From Nitrospinaceae bacterium (GTDB lineage Bacteria > Nitrospinota > Nitrospinia > Nitrospinales > VA-1): a stretch of DNA of 5,559 nucleotides. This document shows, piece after piece, positions 1-5,559 of this stretch (its first letter is position 1; each line of letters opens with the position of its first letter). The notes beneath the pieces are model-generated. The model saw only the letters and a list, made by a program, of their open reading frames with translations. It did not search any database and had not been told where the DNA came from. The stretch spans positions 1 through 5,559 of the forward strand of contig JAPYPM010000159.1 in NCBI GenBank assembly GCA_029937635.1, in the 5' to 3' direction. The position numbers and the translations under genes are program-made.

Positions 1-1
1 C

Positions 2-1891
2 AACATCTTCAACGGGTAAACTCTCCCGAGGGACATAGTGATTTGGATTCAAAATCGCACAATCGAGTCCCGCCTTACGAGCCTCGTCTAAAAATACACT
101 AGTGAGCACCTTCCGCATGTAAGGCTTCTTTGCCAGACCATTAGTCAGGTTACCGACACCAATAGATGTTTTTAAATCTGGGTGAATTTTTTTTATACGT
201 GGAAGACTTTTAAGGGTCTCCATACAAAAGTTAAGCCCCTCAACAGACTCACTTCCTATAGGGTATGCGTTTACATCGATCAAAATTTGATCGGCTCCCA
301 CTCCATATTTTTCATTCGCCTGTTTGACAATTTCCGCTGCTAGATTATATTTTTCGTCAGCGGTTTGTGCCGGACCCTCAGGACCATTGACCAGTGCTAT
401 ATAAATTGGACCATGACTACTAGTAGATGAAAGCACGGCATCCAGCTTACTTACCCCATCCTTATACTCTTCTAAGCTTATGGAGTTGATGATGGGTCGA
501 CCGGGATAAGTCTCTATCGATTTTTCTAATGCCTCCACAGAAAAAGAATCAATGCACATGACCCCTTTAAAATCACTGGTAAGACCATGGATAATTGTAG
601 GTAACACCTCTTCTGTCTCTACAATATTACTGTCCATGCATATATCTATGATTTCAATACCCAGGTCCTTAACCTGCTCGTTGACCACCTCCTCCAAAAC
701 CTCCATGGAAATTCCCTCACCCTCTGTTTCCACTGCATCCCGGACAAGTTGGCTACCACGAACGTTGAGACGCTCACCGATACGCAACAACCCCTCTGAC
801 GCATCGATAGGAACTGCTTCCTGTGGACCAGAAACATAAATTTTTCTATCAGGCTGCCTTGGTGCCGGGACAACACCATTTAGTTTTTCTCTCAGTGCCT
901 TGATGTGAGCAGGTGTGGTACCACAGCAACCGCCTACAATAGAAACGCCATGCTCACGAACAAAAGGCTCCATGGTATTCGCCATATCTTCAGGCGAAAG
1001 CTTATAACAGGTTTGACCGTCCTCTGAGATCGGTTGACCTGCATTAGGTACCACTGAAATAGGATGTTTACAAAAACCACTTAATTTTTCGACAGTCGCC
1101 ACCATCTCTACGGGGCCGACATTACAGTTGATACCAAAAACATCGATCCCCATTTTTGATACAGCGGTGTAGGCAGCATGGATATCCGTATTGAATATCT
1201 GCATCTTTGAAAATACGTCAACTGTTGCCTGAACGATCATGGGAAGTTTTATTTTTTTCTCGGCAAATGCTTTGTTGGCTCCTTCAATAATCGCCTTGGT
1301 TTCTAAAATGTCTTGCTGAGTTTCTATTAGAAGGACATCTGCGCCACCCTCAATCAAACCTAAAACTTGATGATAAAAGTTTTCAACAATCTGACTAAAA
1401 GTCCCTTTATTTAAATTAGCTTCAGTACTTGAAATAACGTAGTTAGAAGGACCTATCGATCCTGCAACAAAAAGTGGCCTTCCATCATAGTTCGGTTGAG
1501 CTCTATATTTTTCAATCGCTCTTTTAGCAATACGACAACCTTCAATATTAAGTTTTAATGTCAACATTTCCAGCGAGCAGGTTTTTAGATCAAGCTCGCC
1601 AGGAATGGCTTTTAAATCAGACGGATCAAATTTGGAAAAATCAAACTCCTTTAACCGTAAAGGCGAGGCACCGAAGGTATCGGTCTCAATTAGATTGGCA
1701 CCTGCCTGAAGATACTCAAGATGAATGCCCTCCAGATCATCGGGGCGGGAAAAAACTAACAGGTCGGTCAACATCTTGAACTCCGGACCACCGAATGCGG
1801 CATCGCTTAATTGCAGATTCTGGACCATAGTGCCCATGGCTCCATCAAGAATAAGAACTTGCTTGCCTAATTCATTTTTAAAATTAGTCAT
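2..1891 (-). CDS. metH: Cobalamin-dependent methionine synthase, N-terminal part (homocysteine and pterin domains)
   Basis: Methionine synthase (5-methyltetrahydrofolate--homocysteine methyltransferase), a cytoplasmic enzyme that moves the methyl group of methyl-tetrahydrofolate to homocysteine through cobalamin. I translated the minus strand from the ATG at 1891 to the left edge. The frame is open for 630 residues, with no stop, and runs out of the window. The homocysteine domain fills about residues 1-335. It has the N-terminal LDGAMGT signature (15-21) and the three zinc cysteines: Cys256 in GINCNVGP, and Cys322-Cys323 in GGCCGTTPAHI. The pterin-binding domain starts near residue 365 with GERLNVRGS (372-380) and continues with DICMD (416-420), CIDSFS, IDVNAYP and GVGNLTNG. 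The cobalamin-binding and activation domains would lie beyond the window, so a full-length versus short or split MetH cannot be decided. The start is supported by the closeness of LDGAMGT to the N terminus; the ribosome site (AGAGA) is weak. The TLSG-type segment common in many MetH proteins is replaced by VDVFSKMQIF. Confidence 0.95.
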   Translation of the reverse strand, partial: MTNFKNELGKQVLILDGAMGTMVQNLQLSDAAFGGPEFKMLTDLLVFSRPDDLEGIHLEYLQAGANLIETDTFGASPLRLKEFDFSKFDPSDLKAIPGELDLKTCSLEMLTLKLNIEGCRIAKRAIEKYRAQPNYDGRPLFVAGSIGPSNYVISSTEANLNKGTFSQIVENFYHQVLGLIEGGADVLLIETQQDILETKAIIEGANKAFAEKKIKLPMIVQATVDVFSKMQIFNTDIHAAYTAVSKMGIDVFGINCNVGPVEMVATVEKLSGFCKHPISVVPNAGQPISEDGQTCYKLSPEDMANTMEPFVREHGVSIVGGCCGTTPAHIKALREKLNGVVPAPRQPDRKIYVSGPQEAVPIDASEGLLRIGERLNVRGSQLVRDAVETEGEGISMEVLEEVVNEQVKDLGIEIIDICMDSNIVETEEVLPTIIHGLTSDFKGVMCIDSFSVEALEKSIETYPGRPIINSISLEEYKDGVSKLDAVLSSTSSHGPIYIALVNGPEGPAQTADEKYNLAAEIVKQANEKYGVGADQILIDVNAYPIGSESVEGLNFCMETLKSLPRIKKIHPDLKTSIGVGNLTNGLAKKPYMRKVLTSVFLDEARKAGLDCAILNPNHYVPRESLPVEDV

Positions 1892-2078
1892 TCTCTAAAA
1901 ACTCTATTTAAATTTGAAAGTTTTGGCTTTACGACGAGCAACAGCTAGCATTTAACAATTTATCATACATCTTTAAGGAAGTTTACGTTTGAACCTTATA
2001 AATGGAAAGTAGGGTCACATTCAACTACTATTTTAAAACAGAATAAAAAATATGAACCCACGATAGGTAAGAAAATTT
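1892..2078. promoter_or_regulatory. Divergent intergenic region between metH and the TPR membrane protein gene
   Basis: This 187-base A+T-rich gap lies between two divergent start codons and must hold promoters for both. I could not pick out a convincing -35/-10 pair on either strand. The best plus-strand -10-like string is TATAAA at 1997-2002, but its -35 partner is poor. On the metH side I looked for a B12 box (GCCACTG-like) and for S-box core sequences and saw neither, so a cobalamin or SAM riboswitch is not supported. Just before the plus-strand gene, AGGTAAG (2065-2071) is a reasonable ribosome-binding site. A four-codon open frame (ATG at 2052, TAG at 2064-2066) runs into that site; it is probably chance. 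Confidence 0.5.
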
Positions 2079-3794
2079 ATGAAAAACTCTCCCGACCGTA
2101 GTGCCCACTTCAATTCTTTTAATGAAGTTGCTCACCCTCTAGTTGCCGAGGCTAACAAAACCGTAACAATCATAATCAGCGTATTACTGGTTTTATCAAC
2201 CTTTGCTGTTTACTGGCAAGTACAAGACCATGAGTTTCTTGGCTATGACGACAATATGTACGTAACGGATAACTTGACTGTGAAAGCTGGACTGACAAAA
2301 GAAAGTGTTATGTGGGCATTTACCACATCATCCTATTTCAACTGGCATCCAATGACATGGCTTTCACATATATTCGACTATCAGTTTTATGGGCTGAACC
2401 CTAAAGGTCATCACTTGACCAATTTATTTTTTCATATAGCTAATACTCTAATATTGTTCATGGTTCTCCTGCGAATGACAGGAACCTTGTGGCAATGTGG
2501 TTTTGTTGCAGCCATGTTTGCACTTCATCCCATTAATGTTGAATCAGTTGCATGGATAGCCGCACGCAAAGATGTTCTAAGCACTTTATTCTGGTTGCTG
2601 ACCATGTGGGCTTATATTCATTATGCTAATAAACCGAGTATCAAAAGATTCGGCCTAGTTTTTTTATTTTTTGCCTTGGGTCTAATGTCAAAAGCTATGT
2701 TGGTCACACTGCCTTTTGTCCTTTTCTTGCTTGATTATTGGCCCTTGGGGCGGTTGAAATTTGGGCAAATAAAAGATAGTGACGGGAGCACGAAAAACAA
2801 TATAGCTATAAAATCAGAGATTCTGTGCCTTGTTCGCGAAAAAATCCCCTTATTTCTACTTGTAGTGGGTGCAAGTATTGTGACTTTTATCTCTCAAAAA
2901 AGTGTGAACGCGATACAGTCAATGGGGAGTCTTTCGTTTTCCACGCGGCTTACCAATGCAATGGTTTCATATCTTGAGTATTTGAAAAAGGCATTATGGC
3001 CAAAAGCGCTGGCGGTATTTTATCCTCACCCCGGGAATACTTTGGTTGTATGGAAAGGAATGCTTTGTGGCATAGCGTTGGTGGGCATTACTGTTATTGC
3101 AATCAGACTGCTTAGGAAGGCACCCTATTTTGCGGTTGGGTGGTTTTGGTATCTTGGTACTCTGGTGCCTGTAATTGGAATTGTGCAGGTGGGTGGTCAA
3201 GCCATGGCAGACCGCTATGCTTATGTACCACTCATTGGAATCTTCATTGTCGTTGCTTGGGGATTGCCAGAGCTTATGGCAAAGTGGAGTAGCAGAGGTA
3301 AGGTTTTAGCTATCCTAGCAGCAATGTGGATCCCGACATTAATGTTAATGACTTGGGTGCAGGTGGGTCACTGGAAGAACAATATTACAATCTTTAAACA
3401 TGCTATTAGGGTAACCGATGACAATGCTATAGCACATAACAATCTTGGAATGGCTCTGTTTGATAAACGGAAGCTTGAGGAGTCGATTTCTCATTTCATG
3501 ACGGCTATTAAGATAAATCCTTACTACGCCAATCCACATTACAATCTTGGGAATGCTCTCCTCGGCACGCGAAGGACTAAAGAGGCTATTTTTCATTACA
3601 AGACGGCTATTAAGCTTAACCCTTACGATGTCGACGCACATTACAATCTTGGGTTTGCTCTAGCTCAAAAAGGAAATTTAAGAGAAGCCGTTAGTCACTA
3701 TAGAGAAACCGTAAGGCTTAGACCTGACCATCTTTCAGCACGCAAGAATCTTGAAATGGCTTTGCTTCTTTTAGAAAAATATAAGCACAAATAG
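2079..3794 (+). CDS. TMTC-like polytopic membrane protein with C-terminal TPR repeats (putative GT-C glycosyltransferase)
   Basis: A 571-residue inner-membrane protein. About ten hydrophobic segments run from residue 28 to about 428, and three 34-residue TPRs follow at about 450-483, 484-517 and 518-551, plus a partial repeat to the end. Its layout and motifs resemble the eukaryotic TMTC proteins (transmembrane and TPR-containing O-mannosyltransferases, GT-C fold). The first loop has an acidic pair in GYDDNMYV (Asp57-Asp58), then FNWHPMTWLS (87-96), GLNPKGHHLTNLFFH (105-119) and HPINVESVAWIAARKDVL (150-167). In the GT-C fold the loop-1 acidic residues are usually needed for catalysis, so a dolichol- or polyprenol-phosphate-sugar transferase role is plausible; substrate and acceptor are unknown. 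Bacterial homologues are usually annotated only as TPR proteins. AGGTAAG at 2065-2071 supports the start, and the first membrane segment begins soon after it. The gene stands alone, divergent from metH and convergent with the FGE-like lipoprotein gene. The fold call is firm; enzymatic activity is inference. Confidence 0.85.
   Translation: MKNSPDRSAHFNSFNEVAHPLVAEANKTVTIIISVLLVLSTFAVYWQVQDHEFLGYDDNMYVTDNLTVKAGLTKESVMWAFTTSSYFNWHPMTWLSHIFDYQFYGLNPKGHHLTNLFFHIANTLILFMVLLRMTGTLWQCGFVAAMFALHPINVESVAWIAARKDVLSTLFWLLTMWAYIHYANKPSIKRFGLVFLFFALGLMSKAMLVTLPFVLFLLDYWPLGRLKFGQIKDSDGSTKNNIAIKSEILCLVREKIPLFLLVVGASIVTFISQKSVNAIQSMGSLSFSTRLTNAMVSYLEYLKKALWPKALAVFYPHPGNTLVVWKGMLCGIALVGITVIAIRLLRKAPYFAVGWFWYLGTLVPVIGIVQVGGQAMADRYAYVPLIGIFIVVAWGLPELMAKWSSRGKVLAILAAMWIPTLMLMTWVQVGHWKNNITIFKHAIRVTDDNAIAHNNLGMALFDKRKLEESISHFMTAIKINPYYANPHYNLGNALLGTRRTKEAIFHYKTAIKLNPYDVDAHYNLGFALAQKGNLREAVSHYRETVRLRPDHLSARKNLEMALLLLEKYKHK
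3426..3731 (+). repeat. Three tandem 102-base TPR-coding units
   Basis: Three in-frame units of 102 bases (34 codons each) at 3426-3527, 3528-3629 and 3630-3731 encode the TPRs of the membrane protein. Similarity is visible in DNA as well as protein. The 17-base string CACATTACAATCTTGGG occurs exactly at 3535-3551 and 3637-3653. ACGGCTATTAAG occurs exactly at 3501-3512 and 3603-3614. Both pairs are offset by exactly 102 bases. The shared blocks differ between unit pairs (1 with 2 near the unit ends, 2 with 3 near the unit starts). Confidence 0.85.
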
Positions 3795-3797
3795 CTC

Positions 3798-3846
3798 CCT
3801 CCCTGACTATGCCTTAAGTTTTTAATTTCTTTCGGGAAGGTTTTTT
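3798..3846 (+). terminator. Weak candidate Rho-independent terminator after the TPR membrane protein gene
   Basis: Four bases after the TAG stop, CCTCCC (3798-3803) can pair with GGGAAGG (3834-3840) if one A is bulged, and a run of six T follows at 3841-3846. The loop is long (about 30 bases) and the stem short, so this is a tentative call. The rest of the convergent gap to 3910 is A+T-rich with no gene and no clear terminator for the minus-strand gene. Read on the minus strand, the same hairpin is followed by a poor T tract. Confidence 0.4.
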
Positions 3847-3910
3847 ATAATTTACAACATTTATAAATCAATCTAGTTGCGTTTTAAGGTGAGGTGAGTT
3901 GTAAAAGTTT

Positions 3911-4780
3911 TTAAAATTTTTTTGGAAGTTTCGTACCAAAATATTTTTCATAAAGAGTGCGCTTATCTTTAGCACAACGGAACCCGACATCTTTTTTTCT
4001 TGATAGTGGATTGAGTTGTTCGCGATAACTAGCTCTTGATTTAAGAGCAATGACCTTCTCATATTCTTCTTTAGAGAAATGCCCAACACCAAGATAAGAC
4101 ATTCCTCTAACGACCAATTGTTTTTTTTCTTTTTCTTGCCAGATGCGTTTACTATTTGGATAGGGTAGATAATAATCCCACACCCACTCCCAGACATTCC
4201 CGATCATGTCATAAGTCCCATAAAAACTTACTCCCTGAGGAAAACTTCCAACCGATTTAAGTCCACGACCCTGTTTCTTTTTTGCTGACGGGCTAACATT
4301 GGCGCCGGAAAATATAAACTCATTACCCCATGGATAAATGTAATGGTCGGGACCGCGAGCTGTTTTTTCCCATTCAGCTTCTGTTGGCAATCTTTTTCCT
4401 ATCCATGCTGCATAAGCAGCAGCATCATAAAAATTAACATAAGAAACTGGATAATTTTCTGTCCCATCTGGAAATTTTTCTCCACCCCAGGTTCGTGGCG
4501 GTTTATGGTCAGTCGCCTGACAAAATATATAATATTGCAGGCGGGTCACTTCGTATTTATCAATATAAAAGTCTTTAAGATAAAGTTTTAACGAAGGAGA
4601 CTCATCGGCGTACCATGGTTTGTTTAATCCAACTCTTAGGGCATGTTGGTTTGTATCGACTTTATTACTTCCCATGGTAAAATTGCCATTAGATACCAAA
4701 ACCATCCCCTTAGGGGGGGAATCACATCCGCTCAAAATCATGCCAAAAAACAACAAGTAAATTATCGTGAACTGTTTCAT
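3911..4780 (-). CDS. FGE/SUMF1-like domain lipoprotein without FGE catalytic cysteines
   Basis: A 289-residue predicted lipoprotein. The signal peptide has the lipobox ILSGC, with Cys19 as the lipidated residue and Asp20 at +2. In E. coli, Asp at +2 keeps lipoproteins in the inner membrane; whether that holds here is inference. The rest is one formylglycine-generating-enzyme-type (SUMF1, C-type-lectin-like) domain. It shows MVLVSNGNFTMGS (26-38), DFYIDKYEVT (70-79), YPVSYVNFYDAAAYAAW (110-126), GKRLPTEAEWEKTARG (128-143), YPWGNEF, GTYDMIGNVWEWVWD (188-202), VVRGMSY (223-229) and VGFRCAK (265-271). The C-terminal block where true FGE carries its two copper-binding cysteines (CxxxxC between the RGGS motif and GFRC) reads SRASYRE and has none. 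Sulfatase-activating oxidase activity is therefore unlikely. A structural, binding or other SUMF1-domain role fits better. I chose the ATG at 4780 over the upstream in-frame ATG at 4864, because it follows AAGGA and places the signal peptide at the N terminus. Confidence 0.88.
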   Translation of the reverse strand: MKQFTIIYLLFFGMILSGCDSPPKGMVLVSNGNFTMGSNKVDTNQHALRVGLNKPWYADESPSLKLYLKDFYIDKYEVTRLQYYIFCQATDHKPPRTWGGEKFPDGTENYPVSYVNFYDAAAYAAWIGKRLPTEAEWEKTARGPDHYIYPWGNEFIFSGANVSPSAKKKQGRGLKSVGSFPQGVSFYGTYDMIGNVWEWVWDYYLPYPNSKRIWQEKEKKQLVVRGMSYLGVGHFSKEEYEKVIALKSRASYREQLNPLSRKKDVGFRCAKDKRTLYEKYFGTKLPKKF

Positions 4781-4784
4781 GAAA

Positions 4785-4789
4785 TCCTT
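4785..4789 (-). promoter_or_regulatory. Ribosome-binding site that decides the lipoprotein start
   Basis: On the minus strand AAGGA is followed by TTTC and then the ATG at 4780, a spacing of four bases. The alternative in-frame ATG at 4864 has no such site and would put 28 residues in front of a signal peptide, so 4780 is preferred. Confidence 0.7.
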
Positions 4790-4795
4790 GACTAC

Positions 4796-5559
4796 ATGAT
4801 AAAAGATAGCTCTAAATATTTTTTTAAATCGGTTCCCATAAGTAGCATTGATTATGATGACCAACTGACTTGTTTTACTTTTAGCGATCCAGCTGATTCT
4901 TTAAAGCAATCAATCGAAGAGTTTGGCATCATCCATCCGGTTACATTAGTTCAAGTAGCTAATCGCTTTAGAATCATCTGCGGTCATCGTCGTGTAAAAA
5001 TATCATCACATCTACAATTAATGGAAATTCCGGCAAGAATTCTAGATCCTGCGCCGAATGACGAAACGATACTGATGCTAAACCTCTCAGAAAACCAACT
5101 CCACCATCATTATAGTGATATTGAAAAAGGACTCATCCTTTTTAAATTGTCTGAAGTTAAGGTTCCGGAAATACGTATCATTGAAAAGTATATGCCAATG
5201 CTCAGCTTGGAGAAAAGTAAAAAACTATTGAATGATCATCTTCATACCAATCAATTAGCACCTTGCCTTAAAACTCTTCTTCATGATATGAATATACCTC
5301 TTAGAGTTTTTTCAGTGTTTTTCGATTGGAATGCACAAAGTGCCGAGGCAGCTGAACGTTTTTTTTCTTTACTTCGACCTGGGGTCAATAAATGGCGGGA
5401 TTTACTGGAATGGGTTGATGAAATTTCTGTCCGCGATAAAATAAGCCCCTCTAATCTATTTGAACTGCCCGAATTACAACCCATTCTAAATCAAAATGAC
5501 CTTTCACCCAATGTCCGCTACGACCGGATTCGTCAAATTTTTCATTCTAGACGTTATCC
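4796..5559 (+). CDS. Non-canonical ParB-like (ParB/Srx N-terminal domain) protein, C-terminus cut by window edge
   Basis: The frame is open from the ATG at 4796 to the right edge, giving 254 complete codons. The N-terminal 120 residues match the ParB/sulfiredoxin-like nucleotide-binding domain: VPISSIDYDDQ (13-23), SLKQSIEEFGIIHPVTLVQV (35-54), ICGHRRVKISSHL (61-73) and LNLSENQLHHHYSDIEKGL (95-113). These correspond to ParB box I (GLIQPI), box II (GERRxxA, the CTP-binding motif) and box III (ENxxR...xxEEA). The box II Glu is His64 here, and the box III Arg is not evident. No classical ParB helix-turn-helix (VGKSxxxIxN) follows. Instead there is a helical region about 118-190, then LRPGVNKWRDLLEWVDEI (194-211) and a basic end (RIRQIFHSRRY). 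No parA lies inside the window. I do not think this is the chromosome-partition ParB; a DNA-associated or nucleotide-binding regulator is possible, with function unknown. No clear ribosome-binding site precedes the ATG, and no other in-frame start lies just upstream, so the start is probable but not certain. Confidence 0.82.
   Translation, partial: MIKDSSKYFFKSVPISSIDYDDQLTCFTFSDPADSLKQSIEEFGIIHPVTLVQVANRFRIICGHRRVKISSHLQLMEIPARILDPAPNDETILMLNLSENQLHHHYSDIEKGLILFKLSEVKVPEIRIIEKYMPMLSLEKSKKLLNDHLHTNQLAPCLKTLLHDMNIPLRVFSVFFDWNAQSAEAAERFFSLLRPGVNKWRDLLEWVDEISVRDKISPSNLFELPELQPILNQNDLSPNVRYDRIRQIFHSRRY

Noticed and set aside
552..879. Open frames of 95 codons (plus) and 77 codons (minus) inside metH
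   Set aside because: Both overlap the pterin-binding domain of metH in other frames, and their translations show no family features.
1558..1779. 73-codon plus-strand open frame
   Set aside because: It is antisense to the homocysteine domain of metH, with low-complexity chance composition.
2052..2066. Four-codon mini open frame before the TPR membrane protein gene, a possible leader peptide
   Set aside because: It is too short, with no ribosome-binding site or regulatory codon pattern; most likely chance.
1892..2078. Possible cobalamin or SAM riboswitch upstream of metH
   Set aside because: Neither a B12 box nor S-box core sequences are visible, and the shared 187-base divergent gap leaves little room for one.
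3345..3641. 98-codon minus-strand open frame with repeated segments
   Set aside because: Its repeats mirror the TPR units on the opposite strand, so it is an antisense shadow.
3868..4197. 109-codon minus-strand open frame
   Set aside because: It overlaps the C-terminal half of the FGE-like lipoprotein in another frame and lacks recognisable motifs.
4781..4864. Upstream in-frame start of the lipoprotein at 4864
   Set aside because: It would add 28 residues before a good lipoprotein signal peptide, has no good ribosome-binding site, and would overlap the start of the parB-like gene.
5281..5484. 67-codon minus-strand open frame
   Set aside because: It is antisense to the parB-like gene and shows no motifs.

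Overview
The window has the look of an A+T-rich Gram-negative bacterial chromosome. Support for Gram-negative comes from a lipobox lipoprotein with Asp at +2, a cobalamin-type methionine synthase and a large GT-C/TPR membrane protein. The mix of families recalls Desulfobacterota/Deltaproteobacteria, Nitrospinota or related marine lineages, but this is a soft inference because no rRNA or other marker gene is present. I see no mobile element, tRNA, rRNA or CRISPR array.

Layout: (1) 2-1891, minus strand: the N-terminal 630 residues of a MetH-type methionine synthase (homocysteine domain plus most of the pterin/folate domain), cut by the left edge. (2) 1892-2078: a divergent intergenic region. 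(3) 2079-3794, plus strand: a 571-residue polytopic membrane protein with three C-terminal TPRs, related to the eukaryotic TMTC O-mannosyltransferases. (4) 3795-3910: a short convergent intergenic region with a weak candidate terminator. (5) 3911-4780, minus strand: a lipoprotein with a formylglycine-generating-enzyme (FGE/SUMF1-like) fold that lacks the FGE catalytic cysteines. (6) 4796-5559, plus strand: a non-canonical ParB-like protein, cut by the right edge.

The four genes alternate in strand, so none forms an operon with another inside the window, and there is no evident shared pathway. The most unusual local arrangement is between the lipoprotein gene and the parB-like gene. Their start codons point away from each other with only 15 bases between them, so each gene's promoter must lie inside the other's coding region. 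The genes most worth a second look are the ParB-like protein (GHRR in place of GERR and no recognisable classical helix-turn-helix), the cysteine-less FGE-like lipoprotein, and the bacterial TMTC-like protein, whose TPR units show signs of recent DNA-level duplication.
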